The notes under the pieces are model-generated. The model was not told the origin of the DNA. It searched no databases and was given only the letters and a program-made list of their open reading frames with translations. A stretch of 10,861 nucleotides of DNA from Hoskinsella mucinilytica. GTDB taxonomy: Bacteria > Bacillota_I > Bacilli_A > Erysipelotrichales > Erysipelotrichaceae. The stretch is from NCBI RefSeq assembly GCF_045223415.1, contig NZ_JBEQZJ010000070.1, positions 1 to 10,861 of the forward strand, in the 5' to 3' direction. The position numbers and the translations under genes are program-made. Shown here piece by piece: positions 1-6,073 of the stretch (positions within the stretch are counted from its first letter, which is position 1; every line of letters starts with the position of its first letter).

Positions 1-33
1 TGAACTTAAGAATTCTCTTTTTGTTTATGTGAA

Positions 34-699
34 TTAATTGATTAGTTTTGAAAATCGCCCATGACCGAAGAGCTTACGCCAAGGAAAGTGATATGTGACA
101 AGATATAATACGCCGGATAAAGCAATACCTAAGATGACATCAATGATGCTATGTTGCTTGATGAACATGGTTGCGAGAATGATCATCACAGATAATAAAA
201 TGGTAGAAATCTTGATGGCTTTCGCATGATGAAACCCTTGATATTTCCATACGACGATACAAATGGCAACAGTACTTGAAACATGAATGGATGGACAAAC
301 ATTGGTTGGAGAATCAATGCTTTGAAGGAAACCGACCAACCGTGCACATAGGTTTGTAGCGGTGATTGGAACACGTAGATTCAATCCGTTGGGAAAGATG
401 GTATAAACAAGCAGACAAAAACTCATTCCTGTAAACATGAAAAAACATAGATCTTGAAAATCCTTTTTCGAATGAAATAAAAAATAACCAAGTGGTAAAA
501 CAAGAAGTGGGAACCATAGAAGATAAGGAATGACGAAGAATTCATTAAATGGAATCAGATCATCTAATGGGGAATATATAATATAGCTAGGAACGGCTAT
601 ATGTTCTAATAATTCAAAATAAAGTAAATAAAAGATCCAATAGGTCAATAGCAAGCAATAAGGATGCTCTTTGATCCATGATTTGACTTGTGTAAACAT
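34..699 (-). CDS. PAP2/AUR1-like integral membrane phosphatase
   Basis: This 221-residue protein has about six hydrophobic segments and belongs to the PAP2 superfamily, which hydrolyses or transfers phosphate groups on membrane lipids such as phosphatidate, prenyl pyrophosphates or inositol-ceramides. Seen: a first-motif-like LNLRVP around residues 107-111, the CPSIH motif with His139, and KQHSIIDV with His183 and Asp187. His139 and His183 match the catalytic histidines of the family. The Arg that normally lies six residues before the second His is absent (Thr-Met there), and Lys181-Gln182 precede the His instead, as I recall for the AUR1-like branch. The ATG at 697-699 has an AGAAGG ribosome binding site about six bases upstream. 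The gene follows the ECF gene on the same strand, but a hairpin and its own promoter separate them. The substrate cannot be told from sequence. No terminator is visible before the window edge. Confidence 0.85.
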   Translation of the reverse strand: MFTQVKSWIKEHPYCLLLTYWIFYLLYFELLEHIAVPSYIIYSPLDDLIPFNEFFVIPYLLWFPLLVLPLGYFLFHSKKDFQDLCFFMFTGMSFCLLVYTIFPNGLNLRVPITATNLCARLVGFLQSIDSPTNVCPSIHVSSTVAICIVVWKYQGFHHAKAIKISTILLSVMIILATMFIKQHSIIDVILGIALSGVLYLVTYHFPWRKLFGHGRFSKLIN

Positions 700-727
700 A
701 ACATGCCTTCTTTCTCACATGATACTT

Positions 728-756
728 ATTATAGAAAAAAACAAAAAGAAAAACAA
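728..756 (-). promoter_or_regulatory. Predicted promoter of the PAP2-like gene
   Basis: On the minus strand there is a perfect TATAAT (728-733) 17 bp downstream of TTGTTT (751-756), a fair -35. The start codon lies about 29 bp downstream of the -10. This supports transcription separate from the ECF gene upstream. Confidence 0.6.
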
Positions 757-780
757 CCATTTATTTCTTACAGGATAGAG

Positions 781-809
781 AAAAGGTCATCCATATAGAA
801 TGACCTTTT
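781..809 (-). terminator. Hairpin terminator of the ECF S-component gene
   Basis: A 10-bp perfect stem (781-790 with 800-809) encloses a 9-base loop. Read on the minus strand it ends in TTTTCTCT, a modest U-tract. The stem overlaps the stop codon of the ECF gene. The position between two co-directional genes, with a promoter just downstream, fits an intrinsic terminator, possibly a leaky one. Confidence 0.65.
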
Positions 810-1335
810 ACTTCGCTTGTTGAATATTTAACTTTTTTTGATGTAAACAACGTTTTACAACAGGTAATGCTACGATAGCAATCACATAACCGACACCGGA
901 TTGGAAGATATTTTCCGCAACACCGCCCAAAGCTATGATCATACTTCCTTTTAGATACCATTTCGCAAAGAAATAGCCGACGACCATAATGATACTGCCA
1001 AGTGCGTACGCAACCCATTTGATTTTCTCACCATATTTTTGAAATAACCATGCGACAAGAAAACCTTCTAATCCCTTTATGATCAAAGTAGGAAAGAAGT
1101 AGTAGGCATAGCCTCCGGCAACATCCGCAAGAGCACTGCCTAATCCTCCAATCAAAAATCCTCCCAATGGATCTACGATACTGGCAAACAAAAGAATAAA
1201 GCCATCTCCTAAATTAAAGTAGCCATCTAAGGCATTCGGTATCTTGATGTATAGCGTTGCGACAAAGACAACCGCCATCCCCAAAGCATACAGCACGATC
1301 TGCTGTGTTGTTAATGTTTTCTTTTTCATTTTCAT
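808..1335 (-). CDS. ECF transporter S component, possibly for vitamin B6 (PdxU-like)
   Basis: This 175-residue, five- to six-helix membrane protein is the substrate-binding subunit of an energy-coupling factor (ECF) importer. Such subunits work with a shared EcfA/EcfA'/EcfT module, which is not in this window. Seen: a basic N-terminus, then NLGDGFILLFASIVDPLGG (residues 41-59), GGLGSALADVAGGYAYYFP-like and TLIIKGLEGF (about 63-92), and a late GGVAENIFQSGVGY segment (137-150). This order is typical of the ECF-type S-component family. It is divergent from a MocR/PdxR-type regulator and shares an inverted-repeat operator with it. From known PdxR regulons, that context points to pyridoxine or another B6 vitamer as substrate, which is inference. 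Other S-component ligands remain possible. Start: ATG 1333-1335 follows AAAGGGG closely; the in-frame ATG six bases downstream (1327-1329) is equally possible. Membrane location is certain, ligand is not. Confidence 0.87.
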   Translation of the reverse strand: MKMKKKTLTTQQIVLYALGMAVVFVATLYIKIPNALDGYFNLGDGFILLFASIVDPLGGFLIGGLGSALADVAGGYAYYFFPTLIIKGLEGFLVAWLFQKYGEKIKWVAYALGSIIMVVGYFFAKWYLKGSMIIALGGVAENIFQSGVGYVIAIVALPVVKRCLHQKKLNIQQAK

Positions 1336-1358
1336 AAGCCCCTTTCTGCATGTTCCCT

Positions 1359-1387
1359 ATTTTATCAGAAAACTGTACTTGTAAAAA
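1359..1387 (-). promoter_or_regulatory. Predicted promoter of the ECF S-component gene
   Basis: On the minus strand a TAAAAT -10 (1359-1364) has TTTACA 15 bp upstream (1380-1385) or TTTTTA at 17 bp (1382-1387). Neither spacing and match is ideal. The operator arm at 1371-1379 sits between the two elements, so a bound regulator would block or reposition polymerase. Confidence 0.45.
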
Positions 1388-1420
1388 TATACAGAATATA
1401 TATTATTTTAGAGTACAGTT
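1371..1420. promoter_or_regulatory. Candidate MocR/PdxR operator between divergent genes
   Basis: AACTGTACT (1371-1379) and its perfect complement AGTACAGTT (1412-1420) form a 9-bp inverted repeat separated by 32 bp. A further TACAG (1390-1394) makes a shorter inverted pair with CTGTA (1373-1377) and a direct repeat with TACAG (1414-1418), 24 bp apart. The left arm lies in the predicted promoter of the ECF gene and the right arm abuts the TATAAT of the regulator gene. Widely spaced direct and inverted elements are typical of MocR-family operators, which are bound by two winged helices on a head-to-tail dimer. Assignment to the adjacent regulator is inferred. Confidence 0.65.
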
Positions 1421-1429
1421 TGTTATAAT
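1379..1429 (+). promoter_or_regulatory. Promoter(s) of the MocR-type regulator gene
   Basis: Two candidates are seen. One is an extended -10, TG-T-TATAAT (TATAAT at 1424-1429), with no good -35. It would start RNA near 1436, only about ten bases before the start codon and within the ribosome binding site. The other is TTGTAA (1379-1384), 16 bp, TATTAT (1401-1406), which would start RNA near 1413 and give a normal leader. Both overlap the inverted-repeat arms, so autoregulation is likely. Confidence 0.5.
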
Positions 1430-1445
1430 AGAAGAGGTGATAACG

Positions 1446-2810
1446 ATGAAGATCAATACGATCAATTTTGAGAAAAAAGAGGGTATCCCAATTTATCGTC
1501 AATTATATGAAAAACTAAGAGATGATATATTGGCAGGCTATCTGAAAAAAGGGGATCAGTTGCCGAGCATACGAAAATGTGAAAAGCTATTGAAGATCAG
1601 TAAGACGAGCATTGAGAGAGCTTATGATCAGTTGTTGATGGAGGGATATATCCAATCTATTCCTCAAAAAGGTTTTTTTGTGGATGTAGAGGAAGAACAA
1701 CGAAAACTTAGAAGGCAGCTAGTAGAGCGCCCTTTGAAACAAAGTAAGGTGAAAGCTCGTTATGATTTTCGATCCCAAACAATGGATAAGGATGCGTTTG
1801 ATATTTCTTTATGGAAAAAATATCTAAAAGAGGTATTAGAGACGGAATCAGATATCACGACTTATGGGGATGCGCAAGGTGAGTATGCTCTTCGTTTGGC
1901 TTTGGGAAGATATGCCTATTCTATGAGAGGGGTGTTTTCTACACCTGATCGAATGTTGATCGGCGCAAGCTTTCAATCGTTGTTATATATCCTATGTGGG
2001 TATATTCAGAATACGATCATAGGTATGGAAGAGAGTGGGTTTTCTCAAGCAGAACAGGTATTTCATGATTATGAGTTTGAGGTTGTGAAATTGTCAATGC
2101 AAACAGGTGGTGTTTGCGTGAGAGAATTGATAGAAAAAAAGGTCAAGGTATTGTATATCAATGCAGGAAGCATGGGGTGTGATCATCAACCTTTAACCTC
2201 ATGGAAGAGAAAGGAATTGTTGGCATGGGCGAAGAAATACGACGCTTGGATCATTGAGGATGACCATAATGGCGAACTTCGTTATCATACCCGTTTGATG
2301 CCATGTATGCAAGGGTATGATATGGGGGAACATGTTATTTATATCGGTTCTTTTTCTAAGTTATTATTGCCATCGCTTCGTATTAGTTATTTGATCATGA
2401 CACCAAATATGCAATCAAAATATCAAGTACAAAACTATGGTCCCAGTGCTTCTAAAATTGAACAGCTTGCTTTGGCACGTTATATCAGTGATGGACATTT
2501 AGAACGACATGTGAAACGCTTAAGAAAGCGTTATGAATTAAAAAGTAGAAGCATGATGTCATTATTGAAAGAATGCTTCCCTGAAGCGGATATTCTATTA
2601 GAGGAAGCAGGCTTACAATTGATCTTGCGGTTTCCATATGAAATAGATAGTCAACAATTGATCGATATTTGCGCACAGCACTCCATTTGGTTGAATCAGA
2701 ATGCACAAAAGGATATCGTATTATCTTTTGCGGCCATTTCCTTAGAAGAAATGGATGAAGCCATTCATGAATTAAAAGCACTGTGGGATCCTTTTTTACG
2801 TGAAAAGTAG
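1446..2810 (+). CDS. MocR/PdxR-type GntR regulator with aminotransferase-like PLP domain
   Basis: This 454-residue regulator fuses a GntR winged helix (about residues 10-78, with IPIYRQLYEKLRDDILAG, then LPSIRKCEKLLKISKTSIERAYDQL and GYIQSIPQKGFFV) to a fold-type I aminotransferase domain that senses ligand rather than catalysing. Seen: EDDHNGELRY (271-280), where Asp272 or Asp273 would pair with the PLP ring nitrogen, and GSFSKLLLPSLR with Lys305, the expected Schiff-base lysine. PLP binding is therefore plausible. Start: ATG 1446 has AGAGGTG seven bases upstream and begins directly with a typical GntR N-terminus. An in-frame ATG at 1350 would add 32 unconserved-looking residues read through the operator and is unlikely. 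MocR members include PdxR, GabR, TauR and DdlR types. The divergent ECF S component favours a vitamin B6 (PdxR-like) role by inference. No B6 synthesis genes are present here. Confidence 0.9.
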   Translation: MKINTINFEKKEGIPIYRQLYEKLRDDILAGYLKKGDQLPSIRKCEKLLKISKTSIERAYDQLLMEGYIQSIPQKGFFVDVEEEQRKLRRQLVERPLKQSKVKARYDFRSQTMDKDAFDISLWKKYLKEVLETESDITTYGDAQGEYALRLALGRYAYSMRGVFSTPDRMLIGASFQSLLYILCGYIQNTIIGMEESGFSQAEQVFHDYEFEVVKLSMQTGGVCVRELIEKKVKVLYINAGSMGCDHQPLTSWKRKELLAWAKKYDAWIIEDDHNGELRYHTRLMPCMQGYDMGEHVIYIGSFSKLLLPSLRISYLIMTPNMQSKYQVQNYGPSASKIEQLALARYISDGHLERHVKRLRKRYELKSRSMMSLLKECFPEADILLEEAGLQLILRFPYEIDSQQLIDICAQHSIWLNQNAQKDIVLSFAAISLEEMDEAIHELKALWDPFLREK

Positions 2811-2815
2811 ATGAC

Positions 2816-2844
2816 TGTAAAAAACAAGGAATCAGGCGTATAAT
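2816..2844 (+). promoter_or_regulatory. Predicted promoter of the MgtC-family gene
   Basis: A perfect TATAAT (2839-2844) lies 22 bp upstream of the MgtC-family start codon. The -35 region at 17 bp spacing (TGTAAA, 2816-2821) is weak. No hairpin follows the preceding regulator gene, so read-through from it is also possible. Confidence 0.5.
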
Positions 2845-2866
2845 AGAATCGTAAGAAGGTGAGCAT

Positions 2867-3532
2867 ATGAATGCATGGATATGGACACAGGCAGAACTGT
2901 TGGCAAGAATTTTTTTGGCAGGCATTTGTGGGGCAGTGATAGGGTATGAACGAAAGAATCGAAATAAGGAAGCCGGTATTCGTACTCATATGATCGTATC
3001 ACTAGGGGCTGCTTTGATCATGGTAGTTAGTAAGTATGGATTTTCTGATATTTTAGGAGATGCCGGTATCGCTTTGGATCCCTCTCGTATTGCGGCACAA
3101 ATCGTGACAGGAGTAGGCTTTTTGGGTGCTGGGATGATCTTTCTTCGAAAAAATACGGTATCAGGACTTACCACGGCAGCAGGTATTTGGGCAACCAGTG
3201 CGATAGGAATGGCAATCGGCAGTGGTTTGTATATCATTGGGGTGTTAACTACTCTTTTGATTGTGGTAATACAGATTTTATTACATGGACATTTCATTCA
3301 TGAATCTTATAAAGAAGAGGTTAGTTTCTTGATGCAAAAGGATAAACGAAATTTAGGAAAACTACAGAAGCAGTTGGAACAATTGCATATCGAAATACTG
3401 AATTTACAAGTCAGTGAACAAAAAGGAAGCTACTTCGTGGAAATGACATTAAGCTTACCAAGCAATGATCGACGTATGGATCTTTTACAAGTATTTGAAG
3501 ATTGTGATTATATAGAAGAAATCAGCTTATGA
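2867..3532 (+). CDS. MgtC/SapB-family membrane protein
   Basis: This 221-residue protein has about five N-terminal transmembrane helices (residues 10-140) and a soluble C-terminal domain (150-221) of the ACT-like type seen in MgtC/SapB proteins. Family hallmarks seen: GYERKNRNKEAGIRTHMIV (26-44), DPSRIAAQIVTGVGFLGAGMIF (71-92) and the TTAAGIWATSAIGMAIG segment (102-118). Family members have been linked to survival in low magnesium, acid adaptation and, for Salmonella MgtC, inhibition of the F-type ATPase. Most Gram-positive homologues have no proven role, so the function here is unknown. Start ATG 2867 has AAGGTG five bases upstream. The gene has its own promoter and terminator and looks monocistronic. 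No Mg2+ transporter is nearby to support a magnesium link, and no magnesium-sensing leader is seen in the short upstream gap. Confidence 0.9.
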   Translation: MNAWIWTQAELLARIFLAGICGAVIGYERKNRNKEAGIRTHMIVSLGAALIMVVSKYGFSDILGDAGIALDPSRIAAQIVTGVGFLGAGMIFLRKNTVSGLTTAAGIWATSAIGMAIGSGLYIIGVLTTLLIVVIQILLHGHFIHESYKEEVSFLMQKDKRNLGKLQKQLEQLHIEILNLQVSEQKGSYFVEMTLSLPSNDRRMDLLQVFEDCDYIEEISL

Positions 3533-3545
3533 AAAGCATACTACC

Positions 3546-3569
3546 AAAGAGGCGAACATGCCTCTTTTT
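3546..3569 (+). terminator. Intrinsic terminator of the MgtC-family gene
   Basis: AAAGAGGC (3546-3553) pairs perfectly with GCCTCTTT (3560-3567) around a six-base loop. The 3' arm runs into a T-tract ending at 3569. It separates the MgtC-family gene from the two-component operon. Confidence 0.88.
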
Positions 3570-3571
3570 AT

Positions 3572-3587
3572 ATGACGAATTTGTCAT
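3572..3587. promoter_or_regulatory. Candidate response-regulator box upstream of the regulator gene
   Basis: ATGACG-AATT-TGTCAT is a near-perfect palindrome in which only one outer pair fails to match. It ends five bases before the -35 of the response regulator gene. The same half-sites in the same 6-4-6 arrangement recur at 5313-5328, before the ATPase gene. The layout resembles the TNACA-N4-TGTNA type of site described for BceR-like regulators. Binding by the adjacent regulator, and so positive autoregulation, is inferred. Confidence 0.65.
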
Positions 3588-3592
3588 TAAGA

Positions 3593-3621
3593 TAGACTTT
3601 AGATCTATTTTCTTTTATACT
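3593..3621 (+). promoter_or_regulatory. Predicted promoter of the two-component operon
   Basis: TAGACT (3593-3598) is followed after 17 bp by TATACT (3616-3621), each a four- or five-of-six match to sigma-A elements. The leader to the start codon is about 20 bases. The candidate operator lies immediately upstream, in an activator position. Confidence 0.6.
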
Positions 3622-3647
3622 TTGAATATTGATGAGGTGAAGTTATT

Positions 3648-4334
3648 ATGAAAATTTTATTTGTGGAAGATGACGATGCCATTGCTTTGGGATTACTGTA
3701 TTCTTTGGAAAAAGAAGGATATCAAATGACGCATTGTAAAACGGTAAAGCGTGCGTGTCAAGCAATAGAGGAACAACGCTTTGATTTATTGTTGTTAGAT
3801 GTGGGACTTCCTGATGGGAATGGATATGATATATGTAGATATGCAAAACAAAGGCAGGATATCCCTGTAATCTTTCTTACGGCAATGGATGATGAGGTCA
3901 ATATTGTCATGGGTCTGGATATGGGCGGAGATGATTATATAAGTAAACCTTTTCGTGTGAGGGAGTTGTTAAGCAGGATCAAGTCGGTCATGCGACGTTA
4001 TCAAAAGCAAGAGGATGATGGTATTTATCAAATCAGAAACATTACGATCCATACGAAAATGGGGAAGGTATATAAACAGAAAGAGGAAATTTTATTAACT
4101 GCTTTAGAATATCGTTTGTTGCTTGTGTTTTTGAATCATCAAGGACAGATCTTAACGAGAGGACAAATCTTAGAAGGTATTTGGGATGTGGCAGGAAACT
4201 ATGTAAATGACAATACGTTAAGTGTTTATATCAAACGATTAAGAGAAAAATTAGAGGATGATCCAAGTGACCCATTGATCATCGTCACAGTGCGAGGGCT
4301 TGGCTATCGAATGGAGAAGGAACATGTGGCATAA
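3648..4334 (+). CDS. OmpR-family response regulator, BceR-like
   Basis: This 228-residue regulator has a receiver domain (1-115) and an OmpR/PhoB winged helix (about 128-222). Seen: acidic pocket Glu7-Asp8-Asp9, phospho-acceptor Asp51 in LLLLDVGLPDGNG, Thr78 and Lys100 of the switch, and the DNA-contacting VNDNTLSVYIKRLREKL helix (about 186-202). All key residues are present, so it should be phosphorylated by the kinase encoded next. ATG 3648 follows GAGGTGA by seven bases. The 3' end overlaps the kinase start by 11 bases, a sign of translational coupling. With the ATPase and permease downstream, it matches modules that sense and remove antimicrobial peptides or cell-wall antibiotics. The inducer is unknown. 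Identical boxes upstream of its own gene and of the ATPase gene suggest the regulon is these two operons. Confidence 0.93.
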   Translation: MKILFVEDDDAIALGLLYSLEKEGYQMTHCKTVKRACQAIEEQRFDLLLLDVGLPDGNGYDICRYAKQRQDIPVIFLTAMDDEVNIVMGLDMGGDDYISKPFRVRELLSRIKSVMRRYQKQEDDGIYQIRNITIHTKMGKVYKQKEEILLTALEYRLLLVFLNHQGQILTRGQILEGIWDVAGNYVNDNTLSVYIKRLREKLEDDPSDPLIIVTVRGLGYRMEKEHVA

Positions 4335-5316
4335 CAAAGAGATTCGCCATTTTATCTATGGCTGTATGACCATCATCTTCTTATTTGCATGTTTCAGCAT
4401 ACGATATCCTACTTATGCTATGCTTTGGGTCATAATGGAAGGAATGGGATTATCTTGGTTATTTTATCGCATGACCAAGACTCGCTATACAAATATCAAA
4501 GAGTTATCGATGTATCTTCAAGCTGTTTATCAAGGTTGTAATCTATTGGATATTAGGGATCATAGAGAAGGCGAATTGAGTGTTTTAAAAAGTGATATTT
4601 ATAAGATGACCAGTATTTTGAAACAACAAAGCGCATCTTTGAAAAAAGATACGACCTTTTTAGCAGATGCATTAAGCAATATATCTCATCAATTAAAAAC
4701 ACCATTGACAGGGATGTTGGTGATGAGTGAATTGCTTCAGGATGAAAAGCTTCCGGAAGAGAAACGAAAAGCGTTTTTGATACAGATTCAAACACAATTA
4801 AGACGAATTGAATGGTTGGTTTCCACGCTATTAAAAATCAGCAAGATCGATGCTAGAGCGATTGAGTTTCATAAAGCTCGCTATGCCTTAAAGGATCTAT
4901 TACAACAAGCAATTTTACCGATCAGCATTCCCATAGAATTAAAAGAACAGCATGTAAGCATACAATGTGAGGATGACATCAGCGTTGAAGTGGATCAAAA
5001 CTGGTGTGTCGAGGCGTTTGTGAATATTTTGAAAAATAGTATGGAACATACACCGAAACATGGTAGCATTCAAATTCATTGCGAAGATAATCCATTACAA
5101 ACGATCGTTGTGATCGAAGATAATGGTTGTGGGATTGACGCAAAGGATCTTCCTCATGTATTTGAACGCTTTTATAAAGGAGAAAATGCTTCAAGTGAAA
5201 GTGCGGGAATCGGCCTTTCTTTATCAAAAATGATTCTGTTAGAACAAAATGCAGATATTGAGGTGGAAAGTGCCTTAAACCAAGGCACAAGGTTTATCCT
5301 TCATTTTTATAAATGA
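4324..5316 (+). CDS. Intramembrane-sensing histidine kinase, BceS-like
   Basis: This 330-residue kinase has two transmembrane helices (about 11-27 and 31-48) joined by only three or four residues, so it has no extracellular sensor domain. That is the hallmark of intramembrane-sensing kinases, which take their signal from a partner transporter. Then come a short coiled linker, the dimerisation/phosphorylation helix with His122 in NISHQLKTPLTG, and an HATPase domain with N-box Asn234/Asn238, DNGCG (266-270), FERFYKG (280-286) and GIG (295-297). All catalytic motifs are intact. Start: ATG 4324 with GGAGAAGG upstream and an 11-base overlap with the regulator gene; a TTG at 4300 in the same frame is less likely. 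The stop codon falls inside the second candidate operator box. Signalling through the downstream FtsX-type permease is inferred from the family. Confidence 0.93.
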   Translation: MWHNKEIRHFIYGCMTIIFLFACFSIRYPTYAMLWVIMEGMGLSWLFYRMTKTRYTNIKELSMYLQAVYQGCNLLDIRDHREGELSVLKSDIYKMTSILKQQSASLKKDTTFLADALSNISHQLKTPLTGMLVMSELLQDEKLPEEKRKAFLIQIQTQLRRIEWLVSTLLKISKIDARAIEFHKARYALKDLLQQAILPISIPIELKEQHVSIQCEDDISVEVDQNWCVEAFVNILKNSMEHTPKHGSIQIHCEDNPLQTIVVIEDNGCGIDAKDLPHVFERFYKGENASSESAGIGLSLSKMILLEQNADIEVESALNQGTRFILHFYK

Positions 5317-5350
5317 CGATATTGTCATGTACAAGTCATAAAGCAGTCAT
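5313..5350. promoter_or_regulatory. Candidate response-regulator box with 11-bp GTCAT repeats, upstream of the ABC operon
   Basis: ATGACG-ATAT-TGTCAT (5313-5328) has the same twelve outer bases as the box at 3572-3587. From its right half, GTCAT recurs at 5324, 5335 and 5346, an exact 11-bp period of about one helical turn. Tandem half-sites with such spacing are how OmpR-family regulators commonly bind as head-to-tail dimers. The third copy reaches the -35 region of a promoter without a proper -35, a layout expected for activation. Binding is inferred. Confidence 0.65.
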
Positions 5351-5366
5351 GAACATCTGGTATGCT
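5338..5366 (+). promoter_or_regulatory. Probable activator-dependent promoter of the ABC transporter operon
   Basis: An extended -10, TG-G-TATGCT (TATGCT at 5361-5366), has no recognisable -35 at the expected place (5338-5343). That place instead lies among the GTCAT repeats. The start codon is 24 bp further on. Confidence 0.5.
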
Positions 5367-5389
5367 GAAAGGGTAACAGGAGGGAACTT

Positions 5390-6073
5390 ATGGAAATTTT
5401 AAAAGTAGAACATTTATCAAAGCAATATGGAAAAGGTGAGACTGCAGTTAAGGCGTTGGATGATGTCAGTTTTACTGTCGAACAAGGAGAATTCGTGGCA
5501 ATCGTAGGCCCAAGCGGCTCTGGAAAATCTACCTTATTACATATGCTAGGAGGTGTAGATACACCTACTGCAGGGAAGGTTTATGTAGATGGGAATGACA
5601 TGTATCAATTAAATGAAAGTGCATTGGCAATTTTTCGAAGAAGACAAATCGGATTGATCTATCAATTTTATAATCTGATACCGGTATTGAATGTAGAAGA
5701 AAATATCACATTACCTTTACAATTGGATCATCGTAAGATCGTAAAAAGTCAATTTGATGAGCTTATTGATATCTTAGGATTAAAACATCGTTTGAAGCAT
5801 TTGCCAAATGAATTATCCGGCGGTCAACAACAAAGGGTGTCGATAGGGCGTGCACTGATTGCTTCTCCGACCCTGGTGTTGGCTGATGAACCAACGGGTA
5901 ATTTGGACCGCAAGAACAGTGATGAAATCATCAACTTATTGAAAAGGTTACATAAGGAGAAAAATCAAACCTTGATCATGATCACTCATGATGAGAAAAT
6001 TGCATTACAGGCAGATCGTATGATAACGATTGAAGATGGACATATCGTCAAAGACGAGGTGATTCGTCGATGA
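5390..6073 (+). CDS. ABC transporter ATPase, MacB/LolD/BceA type
   Basis: This 227-residue ATPase is complete and intact. Seen: Walker A GPSGSGKST (40-48), Q-loop Gln92 in YQFYNLIPVLNVEENI, signature LSGGQQQR (142-149), Walker B LVLADEP with Glu167, D-loop and His200 of the H-loop. The QFYNLIP sequence after the Q-loop is typical of ATPases that drive FtsX-fold permeases (mechanotransmission or lipid/peptide extraction) rather than classical importers. ATG 5390 has a strong AGGAGGG site five bases upstream. The stop overlaps the permease start as ATGA, so the two are translationally coupled, and two ATPase copies would serve one permease. Transcription probably starts in the 73-bp gap after the kinase gene under control of the adjacent regulator. 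The likely job is defence against a peptide or cell-envelope drug, inferred from context. Confidence 0.94.
   Translation: MEILKVEHLSKQYGKGETAVKALDDVSFTVEQGEFVAIVGPSGSGKSTLLHMLGGVDTPTAGKVYVDGNDMYQLNESALAIFRRRQIGLIYQFYNLIPVLNVEENITLPLQLDHRKIVKSQFDELIDILGLKHRLKHLPNELSGGQQQRVSIGRALIASPTLVLADEPTGNLDRKNSDEIINLLKRLHKEKNQTLIMITHDEKIALQADRMITIEDGHIVKDEVIRR

Noticed and set aside
781..809. The hairpin near 781-809 as a bidirectional terminator or an operator of the GTCAT/ATGAC type.
   Set aside because: It contains GTCAT and ATGAC by virtue of its stem, but the spacing differs from the regulator boxes. No plus-strand gene ends there.
1350..1445. A 32-residue N-terminal extension of the MocR-type regulator from ATG 1350.
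   Set aside because: It reads through the operator and both predicted promoters, lacks a binding site, and precedes a textbook start with AGAGGTG at 1446.
2485..3297. Long minus-strand open frames opposite the MocR and MgtC genes, and similar ones elsewhere.
   Set aside because: They lie fully over well-supported genes, lack binding sites and show no recognisable domain.
4300..4323. A TTG start for the kinase, eight residues upstream.
   Set aside because: ATG 4324 has GGAGAAGG at good distance and gives the usual short overlap with the regulator gene.
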